Shown piece after piece: positions 1 through 6,159 of a DNA stretch of 64,000 nucleotides. The position numbers were made by a program, and so were the translations under genes. Location of the stretch: contig JAFVUB010000003.1 in NCBI GenBank assembly GCA_017502915.1, positions 124,001-188,000 of the forward strand. The letters are read 5' to 3'. The number at the start of each line of letters is the position of its first letter. Position 1 is the stretch's first letter. The notes under the pieces are model-generated. The model saw only the letters and a program-made list of their open reading frames with translations, ran no database searches and was not told where the DNA came from. The DNA is from Clostridia bacterium. GTDB taxonomy: Bacteria; Bacillota; Clostridia; Oscillospirales; CAG-272.

Positions 1-204
1 TTGGCACATGCTTCGTTTGATCTGCTGGCGTCAGGTCGTTACCATATATATTATGGTGTGCTAAATCCTATGCGATGCTCTTCGTGCCTAATGGCTGTTT
101 ATAACGGATCAATGATGTGGGCAGTAAATAAAGGACTTATTGATGAAAACACACGTAAAGAGCAATATAGTTATTTAATTAAGTGTATCGGTGAAGTAGG
201 ATAA
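1..204 (+). CDS. Unknown small protein, 5' end cut off by window
   Basis: The frame is open from base 1 and ends with TAA at 202-204, giving at least 67 residues; no Shine-Dalgarno site is visible, so the true start is probably upstream of the window. The product is soluble, with a CSSC pair and an aromatic stretch GRYHIYYG. I do not recognise the family. It lies on the same strand as the two membrane proteins and recombinase that follow, so it is probably part of the same integrated element. Real coding is likely, function unknown. Confidence 0.55.
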   Translation: MAHASFDLLASGRYHIYYGVLNPMRCSSCLMAVYNGSMMWAVNKGLIDENTRKEQYSYLIKCIGEVG

Positions 205-232
205 ATTGAAAAAACGCAAAGGAGAAAATGTT

Positions 233-1228
233 ATGTCCAGAGAACTCGATTTTATCAATTTTATCGATGATTTGGCGGAAAGCGAGGGGCGCGATATAGC
301 ACAAGAGGTGAAGCTACCATCAAACCGCGACCTTATCACAAACGCAATAGCTAATATCGACGATTATCCCAACGAGAAAGATGTTCTGTTAAAATACAAA
401 AACACTATGCTGAAATTATCACAATCATCAGGAACAGTACAAACAGAAAACCTCGAAAACGAACTGCAAAAGCTTGAAGAAAAGCTACAAGACGTAATCG
501 CGGCTGAAAATCGTAAAGCCTTTTCTGTCGCTGTAAAAAAAGGGCTGAAAGAGATCGAAAGACTTAGAGCGATTTACGATAGCCAAAAAAACAATTGCAG
601 TGTCAATCCCGAAAGCCTTGAACGCGCCATAAACAGTTCTGCGGAAAACGAAGCGAAGAAATCAGAACGAGCCTACATATATGCAACCGCCGCCAACGGC
701 ATGGAGGTAAGGATTCCGACTGATAGATATGAACAGTGGAAAGCGGCACAGGACCGTATACGGCAAGGTCAAACGGATAATTCTACCTCGGACACCGCAA
801 AGTGTTTGGCAGAGCTTATGAAAGGCAAAAAAGACGATACCTCCGGATCGCAGTCAACCCCGGCCCGCCCGGCGATGAATAACGTTCCCGCACCACTGCT
901 ATTTTGTGTCATAGCCTCGGTTGTTACAGCTGCACTATACTTTATTGGAATGGCCGACCTTGCCTATGGTTATTATACATTTCTGCGTGTGTTTTCTTTG
1001 ATTTCACTACCTATCATAGTATTGGTATATATAATCACAACCGGCAAAATAAATACGCCCATGACTTACGTCCCGTCCGTAATTTGGATTTTGTTTAATC
1101 CGATCTTCCCGATATATTTGGATAAGGATACGTGGGTAGTGTTGGATCTGATTTGCGGCATCGCAATGATTGCCTGCGCAATATATGTATTGATCGCCCA
1201 CGCAATATCGAATCATACAAAGCAGTAA
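233..1228 (+). CDS. Unknown protein: coiled-coil-like N-half, C-terminal membrane domain
   Basis: The start is ATG 233 with GGAG at 221-224, preferred to an upstream TTG at 206. The product has 331 residues. Residues ~1-200 are hydrophilic and charged, with a Glu/Lys-rich probable coiled coil at ~65-110. About four hydrophobic segments follow from ~220 to the end, with a motif LFNPIFPIYLDKDTW between the third and fourth. That motif resembles small membrane domains of unknown function in Firmicutes (possibly DUF6804, from memory). It is AT-richer than the genes after 3000 and sits in the mobile element. No function is assigned. Confidence 0.7.
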   Translation: MSRELDFINFIDDLAESEGRDIAQEVKLPSNRDLITNAIANIDDYPNEKDVLLKYKNTMLKLSQSSGTVQTENLENELQKLEEKLQDVIAAENRKAFSVAVKKGLKEIERLRAIYDSQKNNCSVNPESLERAINSSAENEAKKSERAYIYATAANGMEVRIPTDRYEQWKAAQDRIRQGQTDNSTSDTAKCLAELMKGKKDDTSGSQSTPARPAMNNVPAPLLFCVIASVVTAALYFIGMADLAYGYYTFLRVFSLISLPIIVLVYIITTGKINTPMTYVPSVIWILFNPIFPIYLDKDTWVVLDLICGIAMIACAIYVLIAHAISNHTKQ

Positions 1229-1261
1229 AAAGCAAAAAACAAGTAAGAAGGAGTTATAATT

Positions 1262-1711
1262 ATGAATAACAATCAAAAAGACCCATTATCAGCTCAGACA
1301 CACAAACAACGCCCTAACGTGCTGCTGGCTATTATCTTTGCCATATTAGCAATCATTATTGTTTATAGTTGTTCCGCTATAATACTTACGCTGGCTTTGT
1401 TGGTGGTTCGCGCAATAACTTCAATTCCGTTATTTAGTTTTTTAACAAATGTTTTTTCAAATAGCTTTTTAATCGAAATCCTCTATGGAATCTGTGCATA
1501 TCTTGCTTGTTACACAGTTGTTTTTGTATTTGAAAAAGCAATAAAGAAAAAGCCTACAAAGAACTTAAGCTTAATGATTGCAGGCATAGCTTTAATAGCA
1601 ATAAATGTACTGTTCTTAATCGTCAACTTGATATTCGGAGCTTCAATTCTTACAAATATTGCATTGGGAACCGCCGGATTTGTATTGATTTGTGGCGGAA
1701 TGGACAAATGA
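1262..1711 (+). CDS. Unknown four-helix membrane protein of the integrated element
   Basis: This 149-residue protein has a clear Shine-Dalgarno site (AAGGAG, ~8 nt before ATG 1262). After a ~20-residue polar N-terminus there are about four hydrophobic segments, ending in a short polar tail. Its TGA stop (1709-1711) overlaps the recombinase ATG (1708-1710) in an ATGA junction, so the two genes are probably translationally coupled. I do not recognise the family. A small membrane protein coupled to an integrase could be an element maintenance or exclusion factor, but that is speculation. Confidence 0.7.
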   Translation: MNNNQKDPLSAQTHKQRPNVLLAIIFAILAIIIVYSCSAIILTLALLVVRAITSIPLFSFLTNVFSNSFLIEILYGICAYLACYTVVFVFEKAIKKKPTKNLSLMIAGIALIAINVLFLIVNLIFGASILTNIALGTAGFVLICGGMDK

Positions 1712-2877
1712 CCTGCATCAAATGTAAAAAAGAGATAGAAGACGGTAGTATCTACTGCCGATTTTGCGGGAAGAAGCAAACGGAAACGCCAAAGCCAAAG
1801 GCGCTCAAGCGTGCCAACGGTACGGGAACTATAACCAAGCTCTCGGGCAGAAGAAAAAAGCCTTGGTGCGTAAGGGTAACGATAGAGAGTAACGGTGTCC
1901 GCAAAAGAGTTGTTGCCGGGTGTTATGAGCGCAAGACCGATGCGCTGATCGAGCTTGAAAGAATAAACAACCTTGGCGGTCTGCCCGAATTCCATAACAT
2001 CAGCGTTACCGCCGCTCGCGATCTTTGGATGGAAAAGCATTATGACAGCTTAAGTGAAAGCGGACGGACGAATTACAATACGGCTTGGGGTCACTTCCCC
2101 GACCATATAAAAAAGATGAAGATCTCCGAGATAAAAGCCTATCATATTCAAAGCATAATCGATGCCGCAGAAAAGAAAGGCTTGTCCTGTTCGTCTTGCC
2201 AAAAGATCAAGCAGCTCGCCTCTCAGCTCTGCCAATGGGCAATGCAAAACGACGTTATTGATAAGAACTACGCGCAGTTTGTAGAGATCAATGCCCCGGC
2301 TTCAACTCCGCGAGAACCGTTCACAGGCGAGGAGCTTAATAAGATATGGACATATTACAAGCACTCGGGTGACCTGACAGCGGGCATTATACTTCTCCTT
2401 TGTCATACAGGTTTGAGAATGGATGAGCTTCTTTCGATGAAAAAGACCGACTATTTCAACGGTTGTCTGCACGGCGGAAGCAAGACCGAAAAAGGCATGA
2501 ACAGATCCGTGCCGGTTCCCGACGTCATGCTCCCGATAGTCGATGCCATACTCGCCGAAGAGGGCGAGTATTTTGTAAGCAACGCTGACGGAAATAAGTA
2601 TGACCCCAAGAATTGGCGCAATAGACGCTATTATAAAGCCCTTGAGGCGGCAGGGTTTGACGAGGAACTTATTAAACGCCGCACCCCTCATAGTTGTCGG
2701 CATACATACGCAACGCTCTGTGCAAGGCAAAAAATGGACGATAAGGCATTGCAGGATATTCTCGGTCACGAAGATATATCAACGACAAAAAATATCTATA
2801 CACACACCGACGAGGAATACCTCAAAGCTGCGGCAAAAGACCTCTGTTTTATCGACGTAAAAGCTTGCGGTTGGTAA
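1708..2877 (+). CDS. Tyrosine recombinase/integrase with N-terminal zinc ribbon
   Basis: This is a site-specific recombinase of the phage-integrase (tyrosine recombinase) family, 389 residues. A zinc ribbon (C3, C6, C17, C20) comes first, then an AP2-type arm-binding region (~40-95, with GTGTITK and KPWCVRV), a SAM-like core-binding domain (~100-190) and the catalytic domain. The active-site set is visible: R237 (HTGLR), H328-x-x-R331 (HSCRH), H354 (GHED) and nucleophile Y364. I chose ATG 1708 over a TTG at 1690 because it forms the ATGA overlap with the gene before. It lies 65 bp from the tmRNA-end attachment site, as expected for an integrase at the edge of its element. Confidence 0.93.
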   Translation: MTCIKCKKEIEDGSIYCRFCGKKQTETPKPKALKRANGTGTITKLSGRRKKPWCVRVTIESNGVRKRVVAGCYERKTDALIELERINNLGGLPEFHNISVTAARDLWMEKHYDSLSESGRTNYNTAWGHFPDHIKKMKISEIKAYHIQSIIDAAEKKGLSCSSCQKIKQLASQLCQWAMQNDVIDKNYAQFVEINAPASTPREPFTGEELNKIWTYYKHSGDLTAGIILLLCHTGLRMDELLSMKKTDYFNGCLHGGSKTEKGMNRSVPVPDVMLPIVDAILAEEGEYFVSNADGNKYDPKNWRNRRYYKALEAAGFDEELIKRRTPHSCRHTYATLCARQKMDDKALQDILGHEDISTTKNIYTHTDEEYLKAAAKDLCFIDVKACGW

Positions 2878-2942
2878 CAGGTAGACAACAAATCACCTAA
2901 AAAACCTTATTTTATAAGACCTTTATCCCACTTGACATGCAT

Positions 2943-2976
2943 GGGGTCATTGGTTCGATTCCAATTGTCTCCACCA
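2943..2976 (+). other. Attachment site: displaced 3' end of tmRNA (ssrA)
   Basis: The sequence folds as a T-arm (ATTGG, loop TTCGATT, CCAAT) followed by the acceptor strand TGTCTCC and ACCA. It matches the general shape of tmRNA 3' ends (GGAC..GGTTCGA..CTCCACCA), and no tRNA body lies upstream. A Rho-independent terminator follows directly. Next to an integrase, this reads as the right attachment site of an element inserted in the ssrA 3' end. The intact gene should be at the far end of the element, outside this window. A tRNA 3' end is the alternative. Confidence 0.7.
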
Positions 2977-2980
2977 AAAA

Positions 2981-3012
2981 AACAAGCAACCCAATCGGGT
3001 TGCTTGTTTTTT
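2981..3012 (+). terminator. Rho-independent terminator after the tmRNA 3' end
   Basis: A 12-bp perfect stem (2981-2992 with 2997-3008), loop AATC and a T-run follow. This is the native ssrA terminator left behind by the insertion. Confidence 0.85.
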
Positions 3013-3028
3013 ATCCGATTTATCGAAA

Positions 3029-3062
3029 ATAATAAGCACCGCGCGTCTGCGCGGTGCTTATT
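3029..3062 (-). terminator. Terminator of the rplU-prp-rpmA operon
   Basis: The stem AAGCACCGCGC/GCGCGGTGCTT has loop GTCT, with A/T-rich flanks on both sides. It lies just past the rpmA stop and may work in both directions. Confidence 0.8.
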
Positions 3063-3073
3063 TTTCTTTAAGC

Positions 3074-3352
3074 TTACTCAGCGATAACGCTGACCTGCTT
3101 CTTGTCCTTTGTCTTATAGCTGAACTTGACCTTACCGTCGGTCAGTGCAAACAGGGTATAGTCCTTACCCATGCCAACACCCTCTCCGGCGACAATAGTC
3201 GAGCCACGCTGTCTGAGGATAATGTTTCCGGCAATGACGTGCGCACCGTCAGACTTCTTAACGCCCAGGCGCTTCGATTCACTGTCGCGTCCGTTCTTGG
3301 TCGAACCAACACCCTTTTTATGTGCAAAGAACTGTAAACCGAGTCTCAACAT
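3074..3352 (-). CDS. rpmA: 50S ribosomal protein L27, with cleavable N-terminal extension
   Basis: L27 sits near the peptidyl-transferase centre. The 92-residue protein starts at ATG 3352, with GGAGG 10 nt upstream; an ATG at 3370 would overlap that Shine-Dalgarno site. It begins [10 protein letters not shown] and continues HKKG. This is the Firmicutes extension whose removal after LQFF by protease Prp exposes the functional N-terminus. [15 protein letters not shown] is typical of the family. It is the last gene of rplU-prp-rpmA, and the protease gene lies directly upstream. Confidence 0.98.
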   Translation of the reverse strand: MLRLGLQFFAHKKGVGSTKNGRDSESKRLGVKKSDGAHVIAGNIILRQRGSTIVAGEGVGMGKDYTLFALTDGKVKFSYKTKDKKQVSVIAE

Positions 3353-3383
3353 CGTGTGTGTTACCTCCATAATAATTTGCGGA

Positions 3384-3743
3384 TCACTCGTAATCTACGT
3401 CGATTACCTCGACCTCAAGGTTGTCATAATACTCTTCAAGCAGATCGTTCAGCTGATAATAATATCCGCAGAACAGGCCGGACACCGCATATCTCTTGCG
3501 TTCGTCGCTCTCGTATTCGGCAAGCGCCGCCTTGGAGCGAACCTTTATCTCGGTTGCACCCTCGTTGACCTCATATTCAACGTCCGATGCATACGCGACC
3601 TCGATAGTATTAACTATCAGCATCGTCATAGACGACAGCGCCGCGCAGAGAATGTCCTCCCCTGCCTCACCGTATCCGGTGTGTCCCTTTTCCTCAAAGC
3701 CGTAGAAGCTTCCGCCGCTTCTGTAAAATTTGATCTTAGTCAT
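3384..3743 (-). CDS. prp: Ribosomal-processing cysteine protease Prp
   Basis: Prp (YsxB family) trims the N-terminal extension of L27 in Firmicutes. This 119-residue protein has the catalytic pair at the usual spacing: H21 in GHTGY and C33 in DILCAALS. The acidic C-terminus ([10 protein letters not shown]) is also common in the family. The start codon shares one base with the rplU stop (TAATG), so translation is probably coupled. Its position between L21 and L27 is the conserved Firmicutes order, and the substrate L27 encoded next door carries the matching cleavage site. Confidence 0.95.
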   Translation of the reverse strand: MTKIKFYRSGGSFYGFEEKGHTGYGEAGEDILCAALSSMTMLIVNTIEVAYASDVEYEVNEGATEIKVRSKAALAEYESDERKRYAVSGLFCGYYYQLNDLLEEYYDNLEVEVIDVDYE

Positions 3744-4054
3744 TATGCTTCGATGGTAGCAATCTGGACCTTAGTGTAAGGCTGTCTGTGACCCATCTTC
3801 TTCTTCTCGTTCTTCTTGGGCTTGTACTTAAGAACGTAGATCTTCTTGCCCTTGCCGTTCTTCAGAACGTTGGCAGTGACCTTTGCACCCTCGACAACGG
3901 GAGTTCCGATCTTCAGACCGTCATTTGCGGAAACAGCCATAACGCGGTCAAAAGTTACGGTTTCACCCTCGGCAACATCAAGCTTCTCGATGAAGATAAT
4001 GTCACCCTCGTTGACCTTGTACTGCTTTCCGCCGGTTTCGATAATAGCAAACAC
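3743..4054 (-). CDS. rplU: 50S ribosomal protein L21
   Basis: This 103-residue protein starts with GTG at 4054, giving (M)[13 protein letters not shown], which matches the conserved L21 N-terminus. A longer upstream frame exists but has no family match. AGAGAGG lies ~9 nt upstream. The conserved C-terminal stretch [15 protein letters not shown] is present. It is the first gene of rplU-prp-rpmA and is transcribed from the promoter at 4144-4173 behind an ~80-nt leader that may be a ribosomal-protein autoregulatory element. Confidence 0.97.
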   Translation of the reverse strand: MFAIIETGGKQYKVNEGDIIFIEKLDVAEGETVTFDRVMAVSANDGLKIGTPVVEGAKVTANVLKNGKGKKIYVLKYKPKKNEKKKMGHRQPYTKVQIATIEA

Positions 4055-4137
4055 GGAAATGTACCTCTCTTTCTCAAAGTCTCGCTGAGTACGGTGGCGG
4101 AAATTTCCGCGCTTAGAGGAACCGAACAATCATGCGG
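4055..4137 (-). promoter_or_regulatory. Possible L21 ribosomal-protein leader
   Basis: This ~80-nt 5' untranslated region contains a self-complementary block (GCGGAAATTTCCGC, + strand 4096-4109 region). Firmicutes rplU genes commonly carry an autoregulatory L21 leader. I cannot confirm the consensus fold by eye, so this is a candidate only. Confidence 0.35.
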
Positions 4138-4143
4138 CAGTAT

Positions 4144-4173
4144 ATTATATCACGATTCACTTGACATTGTCAA
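4144..4173 (-). promoter_or_regulatory. Sigma-A promoter for rplU operon
   Basis: On the minus strand it reads TTGACA, 18-bp spacer, TATAAT. Both boxes are perfect. Confidence 0.85.
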
Positions 4174-4300
4174 GCGTTTTCTTACTTATTTTTCATCTTT
4201 TTTCGAGATTTTTTATTCTGTGGAAGAATAAATCTCGGCAAGGCTACACTTTGTGTAAAATACGGGGTCGCAAAAACAGGTTTTTTATCAAAAATTACGC

Positions 4301-4329
4301 TTGAAATGCACTGCCCCGTGTGGTATAAT
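4301..4329 (+). promoter_or_regulatory. Sigma-A promoter for PTS gene
   Basis: It reads TTGAAA, 17 bp, TATAAT, about 50 bp before the start codon. Between this and the rplU promoter (4174-4300) I see nothing else except AT-rich DNA. Confidence 0.8.
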
Positions 4330-4376
4330 GTTTCCAATATAATTCCGTGAGTAGAATTAAGGAAAGGAAAATCACC

Positions 4377-5507
4377 ATGAAAAGATCCATCAAAGAAGCT
4401 TTCAACTCTCGAATGAAGCTATACTTCATCGACGCTATGGGCGCTATGGCGCTCGGTCTGTTCGCGTCCTTGCTGATCGGAACCATCTTTGGAACGCTTG
4501 CGACCTACACCAAGCTTGAGTTTCTGAATACGATAGCCGGATACGCGAAGGCGGCAACCGGTATGGCGATCGGTGTTGCTATCGCGTATAAGCTTTCGGC
4601 TCACCCTCTGGTCATCTTCTCTTGCGCGGCGGTCGGCGCTATGTCAAACGCTATGGGCGCTATCATCGCAAGCAACGGCGGCACGATCGTCAAGTGGGCG
4701 GCTACCGCCTCCGACGGATCGGGCATCTTCTACGCCGCAGGTCCTGCCGGTGCCTTCTTCGCCGTTATAATCGCCACTGAGATCGGTATGCTGGTCTCGA
4801 AAAAGACCAAGGTCGACATACTCGTCACTCCGGTCGTCACTCTTATTGCGGGATTTGCCGCGAGCTGGCTGCTCTGCCCGCTGGTCTCGTACGTTATGTT
4901 CTATCTCGGCAACTTTATCGCCCTTGCAACCACCTTCCAGCCCATTCTTATGGGAATCGTTATCTCGGTGGTAATGGGAATAATACTTACACTTCCTATC
5001 TCAAGCGCTGCCATTTGCAGCATGATTTTCTCTGCCGACGCTCTCGTTGCGGCGGCTCTCAACGGAACTGCCGAGGGTCTGCTTCTCGCAGGCGGCGCGG
5101 CAGCGGTCGGTTGCTGTGCACAGATGGTTGGCTTTGCTGTCATCTCCTTCCGCGAAAACAAATGGGGCGGCATCGTTTCGCAGGGACTCGGAACCTCTAT
5201 GCTCCAGATGGGTAACATCTGCAAGAATCCCCGCATCTGGCTTCCTCCGATCATCGCCTCGGCGATAACCGGTCCTCTTGCAACCACCGTTTTCAGCCTT
5301 AAATGCTCGGGTGTTGCCGCCGGTATGGGTACTTGCGGTCTCGTCGGTCCCATCGGCATCATCGACGCAACCGGAACCGGCGCGACTATGTGGGTAGGTC
5401 TCGTGCTGCTCTGCGTCGTTGCCCCCGCCCTTCTCTCGCTTGTCTTCAGCGAGCTGCTTCGCAAGCTCGGCTGGATCAAAGAAGGAGATCTCAAGCTCGA
5501 AAACTGA
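4377..5507 (+). CDS. PTS-type membrane permease EIIC (PfoR-like)
   Basis: This 376-residue, very hydrophobic protein has about ten membrane segments, and Gly/Ala-rich loops such as GTGATMWVGLVLL near the C-terminus. It resembles the PTS_EIIC_2/PfoR group of sugar-permease-like proteins, which occur without linked EIIA/EIIB domains. I chose ATG 4377 because GGAAAGG lies just upstream; a frame open from 4347 lacks one. It is monocistronic, with its own promoter and terminator. The substrate is unknown, and whether it takes part in PEP-dependent transport is not shown. The only other PTS-like gene here is the histidine-less HPr homologue at 62713. Confidence 0.8.
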   Translation: MKRSIKEAFNSRMKLYFIDAMGAMALGLFASLLIGTIFGTLATYTKLEFLNTIAGYAKAATGMAIGVAIAYKLSAHPLVIFSCAAVGAMSNAMGAIIASNGGTIVKWAATASDGSGIFYAAGPAGAFFAVIIATEIGMLVSKKTKVDILVTPVVTLIAGFAASWLLCPLVSYVMFYLGNFIALATTFQPILMGIVISVVMGIILTLPISSAAICSMIFSADALVAAALNGTAEGLLLAGGAAAVGCCAQMVGFAVISFRENKWGGIVSQGLGTSMLQMGNICKNPRIWLPPIIASAITGPLATTVFSLKCSGVAAGMGTCGLVGPIGIIDATGTGATMWVGLVLLCVVAPALLSLVFSELLRKLGWIKEGDLKLEN

Positions 5508-5513
5508 ACCGAA

Positions 5514-5545
5514 CGGAACGCGTTTTCACGACGCGTTCCGTTTTT
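5514..5545 (+). terminator. Terminator of PTS EIIC gene
   Basis: The 9-bp stem CGGAACGCG/CGCGTTCCG is followed by TTTTT. Confidence 0.9.
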
Positions 5546-5590
5546 ACTACAAAAATATTATATATTGCCAAAATATTTTTTGAAAAACCC

Positions 5591-5619
5591 TTTACATACA
5601 GAAAATAGTGTGCTATAAT
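5591..5619 (+). promoter_or_regulatory. Sigma-A promoter for rpsO-pnp
   Basis: It reads TTTACA, 17 bp, TATAAT. The ~100-nt leader that follows (5626-5728) holds a short hairpin (CCGA/TCGG near 5663-5674) and could be an S15 autoregulatory leader, but no consensus could be checked. Confidence 0.8.
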
Positions 5620-5728
5620 ACATTCTGTATGACGCTGACCCGGACTGCGGATATAATGCCGAGATATCGGTACTTCACCCACCGCCGCCTGAGATTGCGC
5701 CAAATAAAAAAAGAAAGGTGAAAAACCA

Positions 5729-5992
5729 ATGCTTAAGGATCAGAAGCAGGCAATTATTGACCAGTACAAGACTCACGAGGGCGACACCGGCTCGCCTGAG
5801 GTTCAGATCGCGATACTCACCTATCGCATCAACAGCCTCACCGAGCACCTCAAGGTGAACCACAAGGATCACCACAGCCGTCGCGGACTTCTCAAGATGG
5901 TCGGTCACAGAAGAAACCTCCTTGCATATCTGCAGAAGGTTGACATCGAGCGTTACCGTTCCATCATCGAAAAGCTCGGAATCAGAAAGTAA
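5729..5992 (+). CDS. rpsO: 30S ribosomal protein S15
   Basis: This 87-residue protein is the usual S15 length. Typical features are [14 protein letters not shown], the rRNA-binding [15 protein letters not shown] stretch and the ending [13 protein letters not shown]15 binds 16S rRNA early in 30S assembly. AAAGGTG precedes the ATG. It is the first gene of the conserved rpsO-pnp pair, separated from pnp by 167 bp of strongly structured sequence. Confidence 0.98.
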   Translation: MLKDQKQAIIDQYKTHEGDTGSPEVQIAILTYRINSLTEHLKVNHKDHHSRRGLLKMVGHRRNLLAYLQKVDIERYRSIIEKLGIRK

Positions 5993-5999
5993 TTGCTTC

Positions 6000-6034
6000 G
6001 GAGTGAGTGGTGGTTTTTTCCTACCCCTCACTCC
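6000..6034 (+). other. Hairpin after rpsO (partial terminator or processing site)
   Basis: GGAGTGAG pairs with CTCACTCC, extended by GGTGG/CCTACC with a bulge; the loop is T-rich. The U-tract after it is interrupted (AAAATCTTATTTTT), so read-through into pnp is likely. Confidence 0.5.
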
Positions 6035-6054
6035 AAAATCTTATTTTTACAATC

Positions 6055-6133
6055 TACCCACGCCGATTAGCAGTTACTCATGCGTCGGACAAGCAGTTTC
6101 CGATGTTTGAGTAAGTGCTAAACTCCGTGGGTA
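6055..6133 (+). promoter_or_regulatory. Long multi-stem RNA element in the pnp leader
   Basis: Three nested stems are visible: TACCCACG (6055-6062) with CGTGGGTA (6126-6133); AGCA-TTACTCA (6069-6080) with TGAGTAA-TGCT (6108-6119); and CGTCGGA with TCCGATG around a 9-nt loop. It ends ~18 nt before the pnp Shine-Dalgarno site. In Escherichia coli an RNase III-cleaved stem in the same place mediates PNPase autoregulation; the same role here is inference. Confidence 0.65.
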
Positions 6134-6159
6134 AGAAAATATATTACGGAGGAACAGAA

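Noticed and set aside
2943-2976. A complete tRNA or tmRNA gene
   Set aside because: Only the T-arm and acceptor 3' strand are present; the sequence before it has no matching 5' acceptor strand or D/anticodon arms.
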